DNA of 64,000 bases from Shimia abyssi (GCF_003014475.1 NZ_PYGJ01000017.1:43793-107792), one strand, 5' to 3'; counted from the first letter of the stretch, positions 26,100 through 36,665 are shown. Made by a program: numbers and translations. The notes: generated from the letters alone by a model not told the origin.

Positions 26100-27181
26100 G
26101 CCTGTCGGTTGCGGTCAAACAAGTGACACAGGCGTTTGCGTTGGACGTTGCATTTGAAGCGCCGCGCGGGGTGACGGTGCTGTTTGGGGCATCGGGGTCT
26201 GGCAAAACGTCGCTGGTGAATGCTGTGGCGGGTCTGTCGCGCCCGAAAGAGGCGCGGATCGCCGTTGAGGATTGGGTGCTACAGGACAGCAAGGCGGGCG
26301 TATGGTTACCGCCTCATAAACGGCAATTGGGTTATGTGTTTCAGGAAGGGCGGTTGTTTCCGCATCTGACCGTGCGACAAAATTTGGCTTATGGTCAGTG
26401 GTTTGCAAGAACACGTGCCGGTGATATCAGCCTTGATCGTGTTGTTGACATGTTGGGCATTGGCGCACTGCTGGACCGGCGGCCAAGTGGGCTGTCTGGG
26501 GGCGAAAAGCAGCGGGTGGCGATTGGGCGGGCCTTATTGGCCAAGCCGAAGATGATTTTGGCTGATGAGCCATTGGCCGCATTAGACGAGGCGCGCAAGG
26601 CGGAGATTTTGCCCTATTTTGAGCGATTGCGGGACGAGGTGAATATACCCGTTCTGTATGTCAGCCATTCAATGGCCGAAGTGGCGCGTCTGGCGACAAC
26701 GGTAGTTGCGCTGGAGCAGGGCCGCGTGAGCCGTGTTGGACCTGCGGCCGAGGTTTTGGGGGATCCGGGTTTCACGCCAACTGGTGTGCGTGCTGTTGGT
26801 GCCGTGTTGGAGGCGCGCGTGGCGCAGCATCACGAGGACGGACTGACAGAGCTGGATGCGGCAGGCATTGCATTGTTCCTGCCGCAATTGGCGCAACATG
26901 TGGGGCAGCCCGTGCGCGTGCGCATTGCGGCGCATGATGTGATATTGAGCCGGGAGGAGCCCAAGGGGCTGTCGGCGTTGAATATTATGCAAGGTCATGT
27001 CAGCGAAGTGCGCGCGGGCGCGGGGCCGGGAGCGATTGTGTCTGTTGTGACGCCTGCGGGTCCGGTGCTGGCGCGAGTGACGCGGCGGTCGGCGACGGCA
27101 TTGGGGCTTGCCGAAGGAGTTCCGGTTTGGGCGGTGGTTAAGACAGTGTCGGTTGCGCCGCAGGATATTGGTGGTCGGTAG
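26096..27181 (+). CDS. modC: Molybdate ABC transporter ATPase ModC
   Basis: 361 residues from ATG 26096 (ATGA overlap with modB); a longer frame from 25808 runs through modB in another frame and is not real. Walker [10 protein letters not shown], signature [15 protein letters not shown], Walker [12 protein letters not shown]. From about residue 295 a TOBE/Mop domain ([47 protein letters not shown]) is present, as in standard ModC. It drives molybdate uptake for molybdoenzymes. Confidence 0.93.
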   Translation: MSLSVAVKQVTQAFALDVAFEAPRGVTVLFGASGSGKTSLVNAVAGLSRPKEARIAVEDWVLQDSKAGVWLPPHKRQLGYVFQEGRLFPHLTVRQNLAYGQWFARTRAGDISLDRVVDMLGIGALLDRRPSGLSGGEKQRVAIGRALLAKPKMILADEPLAALDEARKAEILPYFERLRDEVNIPVLYVSHSMAEVARLATTVVALEQGRVSRVGPAAEVLGDPGFTPTGVRAVGAVLEARVAQHHEDGLTELDAAGIALFLPQLAQHVGQPVRVRIAAHDVILSREEPKGLSALNIMQGHVSEVRAGAGPGAIVSVVTPAGPVLARVTRRSATALGLAEGVPVWAVVKTVSVAPQDIGGR

Positions 27182-27208
27182 ATATTTGCTTGGGGAGTGC
27201 AGCTCGGC

Positions 27209-27226
27209 AAGCCCGTGCGGGCTTTT
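27209..27226 (+). terminator. Rho-independent terminator after modC
   Basis: AAGCCC-GTGC-GGGCTT followed by TT and T-rich bases lies 28 bases downstream of the modC stop and before the ribosome site of tex. It fits the end of the modABC transcript. Confidence 0.65.
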
Positions 27227-27300
27227 CTCGTTTTGGCTCTTGGCGTGGAATAGGTGGGCGGCTAAGAAGGTCGTCCCGACGTCTTCAGGAGAGCAGACCA

Positions 27301-29634
27301 ATGAACAACAGCGCGCGTATTTCCCGAACCATTGCAACGGAAATTGGCGCACGCGCTGAGCAGGTTGGGGCGGCTGTTACACTGTTGGATGACGGGGCGA
27401 CGGTACCGTTTGTGGCCCGGTATCGCAAAGAGGTGACCGGGGGGCTGGATGATACGCAATTGCGTACGCTGGCGGACAGGTTGGCCTATTTGCGAGAACT
27501 GGAAACGCGGCGCGAGGCGGTGGTAGGCTCGATAACTGAGCAAGGCAAAATGACCGACGGACTGGCCAAAGCGATTGCCGGGGCCGAGACCAAGGCGGCG
27601 TTGGAAGACATTTATCTGCCCTATAAGCGTAAGCGGCGCACTAAGGCGATGATTGCGCGCGAGAATGGATTGGCGCCGTTGGCTGAGGCAATTTTGGCGG
27701 ATCGTGGGGCTGATCCAGAGGTGTTGGCGGCGGGTTATGTGAACGAGGCTGTGGCGGATGTGAAAGCGGCACTGGATGGCGCTCGCGATATCGTAGCCGA
27801 GGGTCTGTGCGAGAATGCAGACCTGTTGGGGCGGTTGCGCGGGTTTTTGCAGCGTGAAGCGATCGTGAGCGCCAAGGTTATTGCCGGGCAGGAGCAGGCG
27901 GGCGCAAAGTTTTCTGACTATTTCGCCCATTCCGAGCTGTGGTCCAAGGTGCCAAGCCACCGGGCCTTGGCAATGATGCGGGCCAGCAAAGAGGGCGTGG
28001 TGACGCTCGATATTGGGCCGGATCCGGAAAATGGGAAGGCGCGCGCCGAAGAGATGGTGTCCGTGGCGTTGGAGACGCGGGGCAGTAGGCCGGGGGACAT
28101 GTGGTTACGCAAGGTGGCGGGCTGGACCTGGCGCGTGAAGCTGAGCCTGACGATGACGGTGGATCTGATGGGGGAACTGCGCGGACGGGCGCAGGAAGAG
28201 GCCATTCGGGTGTTTGCGCGTAATTTGAAGGATTTGTTGTTGGCCGCGCCTGCGGGGCCAAAGGCGACTTTAGGGCTTGATCCTGGTATTCGCACGGGGT
28301 GCAAGGTGGCGGTTGTTGATGCGACGGGCAAGGTTTTGGAGACTACGACGATTTTTCCGTTCCAGCCTAAGAATGATCTTCGTGGATCTGAAGCCGCGTT
28401 GACGGCGCTGATTGCACGGCATGGGGTTGAGCTGGTGGCGATTGGCAATGGAACGGCGAGCCGCGAGAGTGAGCGACTGGTGGGCGATGTGCTCAAGCGC
28501 TTGCCCAATGGTGTGCGGGCACCGGCCAAGGTCGTGGTGAGCGAAGCGGGGGCGAGTGTCTATTCCGCGAGCGAGCTGGCGGCGCGGGAGTTTCCGGACC
28601 TGGATGTGAGCCTGCGCGGTGCGGTGTCGATTGCCCGGCGATTGCAGGACCCGTTGGCGGAACTGGTGAAGATCGAGCCCAAGTCGATTGGCGTGGGTCA
28701 GTATCAGCATGATGTGGACCAGTTCCGGCTGGGCAAGTCGCTGGAAGCGGTGGTTGAGGATGCGGTGAACGCTGTGGGCGTGGACCTTAATATGGCGTCT
28801 GCACCGCTGTTGGCGCATGTGTCGGGGTTGGGGCCGGGATTGGCTGAAGCGATTGTGGCGCATCGGGACGAAAACGGCGCGTTTAAGTCGCGCAGGGAGC
28901 TGCTCAAGGTGGCGCGGCTTGGGCCAGTGGCGTTTGAGCAATGCGCAGGGTTTTTGCGGATTGCGGATGGCAAGGAGCCGCTGGACGCAAGCTCGGTGCA
29001 CCCGGAGGCCTATGATGTGGCGCGGCGGATCGTACAGGCTTGCGGGCGCGATGTGCGGAGCCTGATGGGAGACGGGTCAGCATTGCAGCGGGTGCGTGCC
29101 GAGGAGTTTGTCAGCGAACGGTTCGGTTTGCCAACGGTGCGCGATATTCTGAGTGAGTTGGAAAAGCCCGGGCGGGACCCGAGGCCAAGTTTCAAGACAG
29201 CGAGTTTTGCCGATGGGGTCGAAGATATTAAGGACCTCAAACCGGGTATGATGCTGGAGGGGACTGTGACCAACGTGGCAGCCTTTGGCGCATTTGTGGA
29301 TGTGGGAGTGCATCAGGACGGGTTAGTGCATGTGAGCCAGCTTGCGGACCGATTTGTGAAAGACCCGCATGAGATTGTGAAAGCTGGAGATGTGGTCAAG
29401 GTGCGTGTCACGGAGGTGGACGTGCCGCGCAAACGCATCGGCCTGAGCATGAAGAAAGACGGCGGCGCGTCTGCGCGCGAAGATCGAAATGCGCGCGGCA
29501 GTAACACAGGTGGGCGCGGCGGGCCAAAAGGCAGTGGCCCGCGCGGTGGCGGACCTAAGGCGGGCGTACCAAAACAAACCAATGGCAATGGTGCGCTGGG
29601 CGATGCGTTGCGGGATGCGATGAAGCGCCGGTAA
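27301..29634 (+). CDS. tex: Tex-family S1 RNA-binding transcription accessory protein
   Basis: 777 residues from ATG 27301, which has AGGAGA about eight bases upstream; the longer frame from 27190 has no such site. Domain order is standard: N-terminal HTH-like Tex region ([26 protein letters not shown]), YqgF/RuvX-like domain ([18 protein letters not shown]), helix-hairpin-helix pair ([38 protein letters not shown]) and S1 domain ([40 protein letters not shown]). A Gly/Lys-rich disordered tail ends the protein. Tex binds RNA and modulates transcription and translation. It is probably a single-gene unit ending at a palindrome. Confidence 0.95.
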   Translation: MNNSARISRTIATEIGARAEQVGAAVTLLDDGATVPFVARYRKEVTGGLDDTQLRTLADRLAYLRELETRREAVVGSITEQGKMTDGLAKAIAGAETKAALEDIYLPYKRKRRTKAMIARENGLAPLAEAILADRGADPEVLAAGYVNEAVADVKAALDGARDIVAEGLCENADLLGRLRGFLQREAIVSAKVIAGQEQAGAKFSDYFAHSELWSKVPSHRALAMMRASKEGVVTLDIGPDPENGKARAEEMVSVALETRGSRPGDMWLRKVAGWTWRVKLSLTMTVDLMGELRGRAQEEAIRVFARNLKDLLLAAPAGPKATLGLDPGIRTGCKVAVVDATGKVLETTTIFPFQPKNDLRGSEAALTALIARHGVELVAIGNGTASRESERLVGDVLKRLPNGVRAPAKVVVSEAGASVYSASELAAREFPDLDVSLRGAVSIARRLQDPLAELVKIEPKSIGVGQYQHDVDQFRLGKSLEAVVEDAVNAVGVDLNMASAPLLAHVSGLGPGLAEAIVAHRDENGAFKSRRELLKVARLGPVAFEQCAGFLRIADGKEPLDASSVHPEAYDVARRIVQACGRDVRSLMGDGSALQRVRAEEFVSERFGLPTVRDILSELEKPGRDPRPSFKTASFADGVEDIKDLKPGMMLEGTVTNVAAFGAFVDVGVHQDGLVHVSQLADRFVKDPHEIVKAGDVVKVRVTEVDVPRKRIGLSMKKDGGASAREDRNARGSNTGGRGGPKGSGPRGGGPKAGVPKQTNGNGALGDALRDAMKRR

Positions 29635-29658
29635 GTCGGACAAATTTGTCCGACTTAC
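29631..29658. repeat. 28-bp perfect palindrome with arms ending GTCGGACAA (dispersed element, copy 1)
   Basis: The palindrome begins at the tex stop codon and lies between the convergent genes tex and aroQ, where it could act as a bidirectional terminator. The core GTCGGACAA-AT-TTGTCCGAC (the two central bases read A-T within AAATTT) recurs at 54427-54446 with centre GA, so it is a dispersed repeat and not a one-off hairpin. Confidence 0.75.
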
Positions 29659-29670
29659 GACGATCGACCG

Positions 29671-30111
29671 TTATTGCGCCAACAGCGACGCCATGCGACG
29701 CAAGGCGAGGTCGTAGCCTTGAACGCCAAAGCCCGCGATCACGCCTTCCGCCCGCTGGGACACATAGGAATGATGGCGGAAGGATTCGCGTTGGTGCACA
29801 TTAGAGATATGCACCTCTAGAACAGGACCTTCGAACGTGTTCAACGCATCCAAAATGGCCACGGATGTGTGGGTGTAGGCCGCCGGATTGATGATAATGC
29901 CAGCCGCGTCGTGGCGGGCCTCGTGAATCCAGTCGATCAATTGACCTTCGTAGTTGGATTGCATGAACTTGACCGAAACGCCAAGTTTTTCGGAAAGGGC
30001 TGCGCAACTGGCGTTGACATCGTCCAGCGTGTCGCTGCCGTAGATCTCAGGCTGGCGTTTGCCAAGCAAGTTGAGATTCGGGCCGTTGAGGATGTAGACG
30101 GTGGCGGTCAT
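29671..30111 (-). CDS. aroQ: 3-dehydroquinate dehydratase, type II
   Basis: 146 residues, the normal size of the dodecameric type II enzyme. [17 protein letters not shown] carries the conserved Arg and the active-site Tyr, [15 protein letters not shown] the base-helping residues, [17 protein letters not shown] the substrate loop, and [17 protein letters not shown] the catalytic His region. It removes water from 3-dehydroquinate in the shikimate pathway, in the cytoplasm. It is encoded alone, convergent with tex. AroQ genes often stand with accBC; here they do not. Confidence 0.94.
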   Translation of the reverse strand: MTATVYILNGPNLNLLGKRQPEIYGSDTLDDVNASCAALSEKLGVSVKFMQSNYEGQLIDWIHEARHDAAGIIINPAAYTHTSVAILDALNTFEGPVLEVHISNVHQRESFRHHSYVSQRAEGVIAGFGVQGYDLALRRMASLLAQ

Positions 30112-30224
30112 AGTGATCTCTGCATTTCTGGATGTGCTGACCTAGCCGTGAAACGGGCTGGCGGGCAAGAGGGTGGTGAATTTTCGAATACAACCGGGGT
30201 ATTTTTGCAAGTGCGCTTAGTCAG

Positions 30225-30992
30225 CTAGGCTGCGCCAACCGAAATGATCCGCGTAGTGTTCTCGGCGCAGAAGGCGGCGCAAGGCGCAGGCGGATTGCCG
30301 TCCGTGAAGAACATATCGACATCCGCAAGAGACGCGATGCGGGCCGGGGCCTTGCGCTCAAATTTGGAACAATCGGCGGCCAGAAACACCTGATCCGAGC
30401 GCTGAATGATGGTTTTGCTCACGCCAACTTCGCGGATGTCAAAGTCGAGGATGTCGCCGCCCGGGTGAAGGGCCGAGCATCCAATGACCGCAAAATCGAA
30501 GCGGAACTGTGAGATGGAATCCTGTGTCAGCGACCCGACAAGCCCTCCATCGGAGCGGCGAAGATTGCCGCCTGTTACCACGACGTCGATTTCGGGGTTG
30601 CCAGACAAGATCATCGCGATGTTGAGATTGTTGGTCACAACTAGAAGGCCGCTATGGCCTGAAAGTTCATTTGCAACGGCCTCTGTCGTGGTGCCGATAT
30701 TGAGGAACAGCGAACAGTCATTGGGGATGTGTTTCACGCATTCCCGCGCGATGTCGACCTTGGATGGTTGGTGCAGTTCGCGGCGGTCATCATAGCCGAT
30801 ATTGGCTGTGGTTGAGGGTAGAATGGCGCCGCCATGTACGCGCTCAAGCTGGCCGGAATCCGCCAGTTCCGTGAGATCGCGGCGGATCGTTTGGGCGGTA
30901 ACCCCAAAGTGGTCGACAAGGCCATCGACGGTCACTTTGCCCTCACGGCGGGCAATATTGATGATTTCGGGTTTGCGAAGGGTCTGGACCAT
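30225..30992 (-). CDS. glpR: DeoR-family repressor GlpR (glycerol-3-phosphate regulon)
   Basis: 255 residues. The N-terminal HTH is KPEIINIARREGKVTVDGLVDHFGVTAQTIRRDLTELADSGQLERVHGGAIL. The effector domain contains IPNDCSLFLNIGTTTEAVANEL, VVTNNLNIAMIL and AADCSKFERKAPARI. Divergent position from glpD-glpK identifies it as GlpR. It presumably releases DNA when glycerol-3-phosphate binds. Candidate half sites are at 31090-31098 and 31191-31199. Confidence 0.9.
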   Translation of the reverse strand: MVQTLRKPEIINIARREGKVTVDGLVDHFGVTAQTIRRDLTELADSGQLERVHGGAILPSTTANIGYDDRRELHQPSKVDIARECVKHIPNDCSLFLNIGTTTEAVANELSGHSGLLVVTNNLNIAMILSGNPEIDVVVTGGNLRRSDGGLVGSLTQDSISQFRFDFAVIGCSALHPGGDILDFDIREVGVSKTIIQRSDQVFLAADCSKFERKAPARIASLADVDMFFTDGNPPAPCAAFCAENTTRIISVGAA

Positions 30993-31089
30993 GAGCGGTT
31001 TGGGTTCCGGTTGGGAGGTGTTGGCGCAACAGTAAATGCGCGATCTGTGAAGTGCGAGGGCCTAATTCGTGAAAATACGCGCGTTGTGG

Positions 31090-31199
31090 TGTTCGTTTCG
31101 CGGATGATTCGAAGATCGATCGGGTGAATTGATGCCGTGAAGCGCGGCCCAGCGTACCAGAAATACGTGGTTTTCAGGTATATGTCGCATAAACGAACA
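31090..31199. promoter_or_regulatory. Candidate GlpR operators in the glpR/glpD divergent region
   Basis: TGTTCGTTT (31090-31098) and its exact complement AAACGAACA (31191-31199) lie 92 bases apart in opposite orientation. Both resemble half sites of the E. coli GlpR operator (ATGTTCGWT / AWCGAACAT). The spacing would require looping or two separate sites. The rest of the 284-bp region shows no gene. Confidence 0.45.
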
Positions 31200-31276
31200 T
31201 TTTCCCCTTCTTTTTGTCATCACAATTTGTCATTACGTCCATGAATTGCGGTGCGATGACGCTGGAGGGTGTTCAC

Positions 31277-32854
31277 ATGGGCGAAACGTTTGATCTTTTG
31301 GTGATTGGCGGAGGCATTAACGGGTGTGGCATTGCGCGTGACGCGGGAGGGCGGGGCCTTAAGGTGGGGCTGGTTGAGATGAACGACATTGCATCGGCAA
31401 CGTCGGCGTCATCGACCAAGCTGTTCCACGGCGGATTGCGGTATCTAGAGTATTTCGAGTTTCGCCTGGTGCGCGAGTCGCTGATCGAGCGAGAGACATT
31501 GCTAAAGGCGATGCCACATATTTCATGGCCGATGCGGTTTGTGCTGCCCTATCACCACAGTATGCGGTTTGATAACAGCACGCCAACATCGAAATTGTTG
31601 AGCGTGTTTATGCCTTGGATGAAGGGGCGGCGCCCTGCGTGGCTGATCCGGCTGGGGCTGTTTCTTTATGACCATTTGGGCGGGCGCGAGGTGTTGCCAG
31701 GAACAACGAGTGTTGCGTTGCGTGACACCGTTGAGGGCGGGCCGTTGAAGGCGAAGTTCGAGAAGGCGTTTGAGTATTCCGATTGCTGGGTCGAGGATTC
31801 GCGTTTGGTTGTTTTGAATGCGCGCGACGCTGAGGCACGGGGCGCGCAGATTATGACCCGCCAAAAGGTCGTGTCGGCGGATGTAGTCGATGGGATCTGG
31901 CAGGTTGTCGTGCAGGATGGCGCGACCGGTGCGCAGGAGGTCAAGACCGCGCGGATGGTGGTGAATGCAGCTGGCCCGTGGGTGGGTGATGTGTTGCGCG
32001 GGACATTGAAGAGCAACGAACAGGGTGGTGTGCGGCTGGTGCGCGGGTCGCATATCGTGACCAAGCGGTTGTTTGAACATGATAAGTGTTACTTTTTCCA
32101 AGGCACGGATGGGCGGATCATTTTTGCCATTCCATATGAGACCGATTTTACGCTGATCGGGACCACGGATGCAGATCACGCGGATGCGTCTGTCAAACCT
32201 GAGTGCACACCCGAAGAGCGGGATTACCTGATCCGATTTATCAATGAATATCTGGAGGCAACGATTAGTGCGGAAGACGTGGTGTGGTCTTATTCGGGGG
32301 TGCGCCCTCTCTATGATGATGGCGCCGACAGCGCGTCGGCGGCGACGCGGGATTATGTGCTCAAGGTGGACAAGAGCCGGGGAGCACCGGCGCTGAACGT
32401 GTTTGGTGGCAAGATTACAACCTATCGGCGGCTGGCAGAGAGCGCGTTGGATGAGATCGGTGAAGCACTTGATGGTGTGAATGCGCCGTGGACGGCAGGG
32501 GTTGCGTTGCCGGGGGGCGATTTCCCGGTGGATGGTGTTGGAGCCTTGGTACGTGATTTGCAGGCGACGTTTGCGTTTTTGGATGAGCGCTGGGCGCTGA
32601 GGCTGGTGCGTGCCTATGGAACGGAAGCGCAAGAGATGTTGGCTGGGGCCAAGAGCGTCGATGCTCTGGGGCAGGATTTTGGTGCGACGTTGAGCGAGCG
32701 CGAGGTGATCTGGCTGATAGAGAAGGAATTTGCGCGCCGGGCGGAAGACATAGTGTGGCGGCGCAGTAAGCTGGGGTTGCGAATGAGCGCGGAGCAGATC
32801 ATGGCATTGGACGAGTGGATGCAGGCCCGATTGAGCGCGGCTGCAGCCGAGTAG
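31277..32854 (+). CDS. glpD: Aerobic glycerol-3-phosphate dehydrogenase
   Basis: 525 residues from ATG 31277, with GGAGGG about nine bases upstream; the frame from TTG 31214 adds a poor N-terminus. FDLLVIGGGINGCGIARDAGGRGLKVGLVE is the FAD-binding motif. SASSTKLFHGGLRYLEYFEFRLVRESLIERE and FAIPYETDFTLIGTTDADH are GlpD signatures. The C-terminal DAO domain ends in EREVIWLIEKEFARRAEDIVWRRSKLGLRM. It is a membrane-associated flavoprotein that oxidises glycerol-3-phosphate to dihydroxyacetone phosphate and passes electrons to quinone. It forms an operon with glpK. Confidence 0.94.
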   Translation: MGETFDLLVIGGGINGCGIARDAGGRGLKVGLVEMNDIASATSASSTKLFHGGLRYLEYFEFRLVRESLIERETLLKAMPHISWPMRFVLPYHHSMRFDNSTPTSKLLSVFMPWMKGRRPAWLIRLGLFLYDHLGGREVLPGTTSVALRDTVEGGPLKAKFEKAFEYSDCWVEDSRLVVLNARDAEARGAQIMTRQKVVSADVVDGIWQVVVQDGATGAQEVKTARMVVNAAGPWVGDVLRGTLKSNEQGGVRLVRGSHIVTKRLFEHDKCYFFQGTDGRIIFAIPYETDFTLIGTTDADHADASVKPECTPEERDYLIRFINEYLEATISAEDVVWSYSGVRPLYDDGADSASAATRDYVLKVDKSRGAPALNVFGGKITTYRRLAESALDEIGEALDGVNAPWTAGVALPGGDFPVDGVGALVRDLQATFAFLDERWALRLVRAYGTEAQEMLAGAKSVDALGQDFGATLSEREVIWLIEKEFARRAEDIVWRRSKLGLRMSAEQIMALDEWMQARLSAAAAE

Positions 32855-32940
32855 GGCTTGCAAGACCAGAGCTGCGGGCTAGGCTCGGAGCTAGCAAGAG
32901 CGCATGGGTAAGAGGTGCGACAAGGGAGTGAGGACAGCAG

Positions 32941-34428
32941 ATGAAATATGTTCTGGCAATTGATCAAGGGACAACGTCGACACGGGCGATCCTGTTTGAT
33001 GAGGGATTGAACCCGGCGGCGGCATCGCAGGATGAATTCCCGCAAATTTTTCCGCAGTCGGGATGGGTCGAGCATGATCCGGGCGATCTTTGGGCGTCGA
33101 CTGCGGGGACGTGCCGGGCGGTCATGGAACGGGCCGACGTGTCGGCCGAGGATATTGTTTCGGTCGGGATCACCAATCAGCGTGAGACAACTGTTGTCTG
33201 GGATAAGGCGACTGGCCAACCGGTTTACAACGCGATTGTCTGGCAGGATCGGCGCACGGGTGAGTTCTGTCGCGAGCTGCGCGATGCGGGACATGTGGAC
33301 ATGTTCGCCGATCGGACCGGGCTGTTGGTGGATCCGTATTTTTCGGCGACCAAGGTGAAGTGGATACTGGACAATGTGGATGGCGTGCGGGAGCGCGCCA
33401 AGCGCGGTGAGCTGTTGTTCGGAACGGTCGACTGCTTTCTGATCTGGAAGCTGACCGGCGGCAAGGTGCATGCGACGGACGCAACGAATGCGGCGCGCAC
33501 GATGTTGTATGACATTCGCAAAGGGCGTTGGAGCCAGACGATTTGCGAGCTGTTCGATATTCCAATGAACATGCTGCCCGAGGTGCGCGACAGCGCGGCC
33601 GATTTCGGGATGACGCGTGGTGATCTGTTTGGGCGTGAAATTCCGATTTATGGCGTGGCCGGTGATCAGCAGGCGGCGACAATCGGGCAGGCGTGTTTCG
33701 AGCCGGGTATGTTGAAGGCGACCTATGGGACGGGGTGTTTCGCGTTGCTCAACACAGGTGATGCGCCGGTGCAGAGCAACAATCGGTTGCTGACCACGAT
33801 TGCCTATCAGCTGGACGGCAAGCCGACCTATGCGCTTGAGGGGTCGATTTTTATTGCGGGTGCTGTTGTTCAGTGGCTGCGTGATGGGCTGAAAATTATT
33901 CAGGAAGCTTCGGAGACGCAGGGGTTGGCGGAACAGGCGGATGAAACCCAGAACGTTGTGCTAGTTCCCGCGTTTACCGGTTTGGGTGCACCGTATTGGA
34001 ACCCGGATTGCCGAGGCGCGGTCTTTGGGTTGTCGCGCAACTCAGGTCCCAAGGAGTTCGCCAAGGCAGCGCTGGAAAGCGTAGGCTATCAGACGCGCGA
34101 TTTGCTGGAGGCAATGCGCGCCGATATGGGTGGCGAAACTGGGCAAGCCAAGCTGCGTGTGGATGGCGGGATGAGTGCCAGCAACTGGGCGATGCAGTTT
34201 CTGGCAGACATCACGGATGGTCCGGTGGATCGCCCGAAAGTGTTAGAGACGACAGCGCTGGGCGCGGCGTGGCTGGCGGGGATGAAGGCAGGGCTTTATC
34301 CCGGACAGGCCGAATTCGCCAAGACCTGGGCGTTAGAGCGGACGTTTGAGCCGGCAATGGCAGCAGGGACCCGCGACGCCAAGTATGCTGCATGGAAACG
34401 TGCGGTAGAGAATACGCTGGCACTCTAG
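32941..34428 (+). CDS. glpK: Glycerol kinase
   Basis: 495 residues, the usual length. [17 protein letters not shown] (phosphate loop), [31 protein letters not shown] (substrate loop), [36 protein letters not shown] and [20 protein letters not shown] (second FGGY signature) are all present. It phosphorylates glycerol to glycerol-3-phosphate, feeding GlpD encoded upstream. No glpF or ugp uptake genes are in view. Confidence 0.95.
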   Translation: MKYVLAIDQGTTSTRAILFDEGLNPAAASQDEFPQIFPQSGWVEHDPGDLWASTAGTCRAVMERADVSAEDIVSVGITNQRETTVVWDKATGQPVYNAIVWQDRRTGEFCRELRDAGHVDMFADRTGLLVDPYFSATKVKWILDNVDGVRERAKRGELLFGTVDCFLIWKLTGGKVHATDATNAARTMLYDIRKGRWSQTICELFDIPMNMLPEVRDSAADFGMTRGDLFGREIPIYGVAGDQQAATIGQACFEPGMLKATYGTGCFALLNTGDAPVQSNNRLLTTIAYQLDGKPTYALEGSIFIAGAVVQWLRDGLKIIQEASETQGLAEQADETQNVVLVPAFTGLGAPYWNPDCRGAVFGLSRNSGPKEFAKAALESVGYQTRDLLEAMRADMGGETGQAKLRVDGGMSASNWAMQFLADITDGPVDRPKVLETTALGAAWLAGMKAGLYPGQAEFAKTWALERTFEPAMAAGTRDAKYAAWKRAVENTLAL

Positions 34429-34512
34429 GGTGTCTGGCGTCGCCAGAGGCAACTCGGGCGACGTCTCACTGAACCTGTCCCGCAGAGTCCACAACCAAAA
34501 AAAGGGGGGTGA

Positions 34513-34589
34513 TGGTGGCGGTACAGGGACTTGAACCCCGGACACGCGGATTATGATTCCGCTGCTCTAACCAACTGAGCTATACCGCC
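34513..34589 (-). tRNA. tRNA-Met (anticodon CAT, elongator type)
   Basis: Read on the minus strand the 77 bases fold as a cloverleaf: acceptor GGCGGTA pairing with TACCGCC, D-arm with AGCTCAGTTGGTTAGAGCA, anticodon stem GCGGA/TCCGC with loop ATCATAA giving anticodon CAT, and T-arm GGGGTTCAAGTCCC. The CCA end is encoded. A fully paired acceptor stem with G1-C72, and no initiator features, points to elongator tRNA-Met; the tRNA-Ile2 type has different stems. Confidence 0.93.
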
Positions 34590-34764
34590 TTAGGTGGAGG
34601 CCGATTTAGGGGAGTCGGTGCGTGGGGTCAAGAGAGAAAACGATGCTTTGTTTCCTGTTTTTTGACATGCTGCGAATTTGACTGGCGGACAGACCCGTGC
34701 GGTTTGTCGCGACCGGATTGAATCGCGGATCATTCGTGTTCACGCGCATAAGATATCCTTGGCA

Positions 34765-34797
34765 GTTCATGAAACTTTTACGGAACTGTTAATCTAG
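34765..34797 (+). promoter_or_regulatory. Pho-box-like 11-bp repeats upstream of phnC
   Basis: GTTCATGAAAC, TTTTACGGAAC and TGTTAATCTAG follow at 11-base steps, fitting the PhoB pattern of 7-bp TGTCATN units separated by four A/T-rich bases. They end about 48 bases before the phnC start. A related pair lies in front of phnG at 41721. Confidence 0.55.
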
Positions 34798-34845
34798 TTT
34801 CTTGCTGTGCGCCTAGTCAGCCCTGAACGCAGACAGGGGACGATC

Positions 34846-35640
34846 GTGCTCAGTATTCACAAGCTCACCAAGGCCTTTGGGCCGAATGTTGCCGTCGACC
34901 AGGCAGATATCGAGATCGCGAACCCGGCGATGGTTGGCATCATTGGCCGTTCGGGCGCGGGTAAATCCACGTTGTTGCGGATGATGAACCGGCTGAGCGA
35001 TGCGACCTCTGGCAAGATCGTTTATGAAGGGTGCGACATCACAGAGTTGAGGGGAAAGGATAAGCGCCACTGGCAAAGTGAATGCGCGATGATTTTCCAG
35101 CAGTTCAATCTGGTGCCGCGTATGGATGTGGTCAGCAATGTCCTTCATGGTACGTTGAACCAGCGGTCAACGGTTTCGACGGTGTTCAACCTTTTCCCAA
35201 AGGCCGATATTCACCGTGCCATCGACATTTTGGAACGTTTGGGCATTGCCGAGCACGGTCCAAAGCGCGCCGAAGCTCTTTCAGGCGGGCAGCAGCAACG
35301 CGTGGCGATTGCGCGGGCGTTGATGCAGGATCCCAAGATCATTCTGGCGGATGAGCCGATTGCGTCGCTTGATCCGATGAACGCACAAGTTGTTATGCAA
35401 AGCCTGCGCCGCATTCACGAAGAAGATGGGCGCATGGTGATTGCCAACTTGCACACGCTGGATACGGCGCGCCGCTATTGCGACCGCGTGATCGGAATGC
35501 GCGACGGTCGAATCGTTTTCGACGGCACACCTGAGCAACTGACCACCGGTGCCGCGCGCGACATCTATGGCGCCGATGACAGCTTCTCCGAAGCCGCGAC
35601 CTCAACCGAAATCCAAGCGCTGGATCGCATTCCGGCCTGA
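34846..35640 (+). CDS. phnC: Phosphonate ABC transporter ATPase PhnC
   Basis: 264 residues from GTG 34846, with CAGGGGA six bases upstream; the longer frame from 34807 adds unrelated residues. Walker [11 protein letters not shown]-loop [22 protein letters not shown], signature [15 protein letters not shown] and Walker [13 protein letters not shown] are intact. [27 protein letters not shown] is typical of PhnC. It powers import of phosphonates (and possibly phosphite or phosphate esters) with PhnD and two PhnE proteins encoded downstream. Confidence 0.93.
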   Translation: MLSIHKLTKAFGPNVAVDQADIEIANPAMVGIIGRSGAGKSTLLRMMNRLSDATSGKIVYEGCDITELRGKDKRHWQSECAMIFQQFNLVPRMDVVSNVLHGTLNQRSTVSTVFNLFPKADIHRAIDILERLGIAEHGPKRAEALSGGQQQRVAIARALMQDPKIILADEPIASLDPMNAQVVMQSLRRIHEEDGRMVIANLHTLDTARRYCDRVIGMRDGRIVFDGTPEQLTTGAARDIYGADDSFSEAATSTEIQALDRIPA

Positions 35641-35648
35641 CTTTCATC

Positions 35649-35670
35649 TGCCCCGCCTAACGGCGGGGCA
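35649..35670 (+). promoter_or_regulatory. Intercistronic hairpin between phnC and phnD
   Basis: TGCCCCGCC and GGCGGGGCA form a perfect 9-bp stem with loop TAAC, ending 21 bases before the phnD start. Only TTAT follows, so it is more likely a processing or partial-termination element than a full terminator. Confidence 0.55.
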
Positions 35671-35691
35671 TTATACAACTGGAGAGACGAG

Positions 35692-36594
35692 ATGAAGAAA
35701 TTGATTGCTGCCGCTCTGGCAACCACGGCCCTGACCGCTCCGGTCATGGCTGAAGAAATCGCCGAGTTCCGGATTGGTATTCTGGGTGGTGAAAATGCAC
35801 AGGACCGTTTGAACAACAACGAATGTCTGCGTGTGCAGACCGAAGAATTGCTGGGTGTTGAAACCAAACTGTTCGCACCTGCCGATTACAATGGCGTGAT
35901 TCAGGGTCTGCTGGGAGGCACCATCGACATGGCTTGGTTGGGCGCTTCGGCTTATGCCAAGACCTATCTAAGCGATCCGGAAGCGGTTGAGCCAATCCTC
36001 GTTAAAGTGAACAACGACGGCGGCTATGGCTATTATTCGATCGGTTTCGCCCGCAGGGACAGCGATATCGCGTCGCTGGAAGACATGAAGGGCAAAGTGT
36101 TCGGCTTTGGTGATCCAAACTCGACGTCTGGTTTTCTGATCTCGTCCATCGAGATCCCTGAAGCAACCGGTTCGACCATGACATCTGGCGATTACTTTGG
36201 TGAAGTGAAGTTCACTGGTGGCCATGAACAGACCATTGTTGCCGTAAACAACGGCGATGTTGACGGTGGTGTGACCTGGGCAGACGGTCTGGGCGAATGG
36301 GAAGATGGCTTTAACTCGGGTGCGCTGCGTCGTGCGGTTGATGCGGGTCTGGTGGACATGAACGATCTGGTACAGATCTGGCAATCTAAACCGATCCCGG
36401 AAGGTCCGATTGTGCTGCGCAAAGCGCTGCCGGAAGATGTGAAGGTCAAGTTCACAGCGCTGATGGCCTCTATGCCTTCGTTGGACCCCGATTGCGCCTA
36501 TGGCGTACTGGCGGGCGAAGCCAAGGGCCTGCAACCAATTGGCCACGAAGCCTATGAAGTGATCGTCGAAGCCCGCAGACTGAAGTCTAACTAA
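35692..36594 (+). CDS. phnD: Phosphonate ABC transporter solute-binding protein PhnD
   Basis: 300 residues with GGAGAGACGAG before ATG 35692 and a signal peptide (LIAAALATTALTAPVMA). FRIGILGGENAQDRLNNNECL, YNGVIQGLLGGTIDMAWLGASAYAKTY, GYYSIGFARRDSDI and FGFGDPNSTSGFLIS (the loop that binds the phosphonate oxygens) are characteristic. It is periplasmic. The gene is flanked by hairpins at 35649 and 36618. Confidence 0.93.
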   Translation: MKKLIAAALATTALTAPVMAEEIAEFRIGILGGENAQDRLNNNECLRVQTEELLGVETKLFAPADYNGVIQGLLGGTIDMAWLGASAYAKTYLSDPEAVEPILVKVNNDGGYGYYSIGFARRDSDIASLEDMKGKVFGFGDPNSTSGFLISSIEIPEATGSTMTSGDYFGEVKFTGGHEQTIVAVNNGDVDGGVTWADGLGEWEDGFNSGALRRAVDAGLVDMNDLVQIWQSKPIPEGPIVLRKALPEDVKVKFTALMASMPSLDPDCAYGVLAGEAKGLQPIGHEAYEVIVEARRLKSN

Positions 36595-36617
36595 TCGGTC
36601 ACAAAAAAGATCATGGT

Positions 36618-36642
36618 AGGCCCTGCGCACGTCGCGGGGCCT
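36618..36642 (+). promoter_or_regulatory. Intercistronic hairpin between phnD and phnE
   Basis: AGGCCCTGCG pairs with CGCGGGGCCT through ten base pairs including one G-U, around the loop CACGT. With the hairpin at 35649 it brackets phnD, which may set binding-protein mRNA above that of its neighbours. Confidence 0.5.
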
Positions 36643-36665
36643 GTGATTTCGTGAGAGGGGTAGAC

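Noticed and set aside
31523..32863. 446-codon open frame antisense to glpD
   Set aside because: A shadow of the high-G+C codon pattern of glpD; its translation is rich in His, Arg and Pro without domains.
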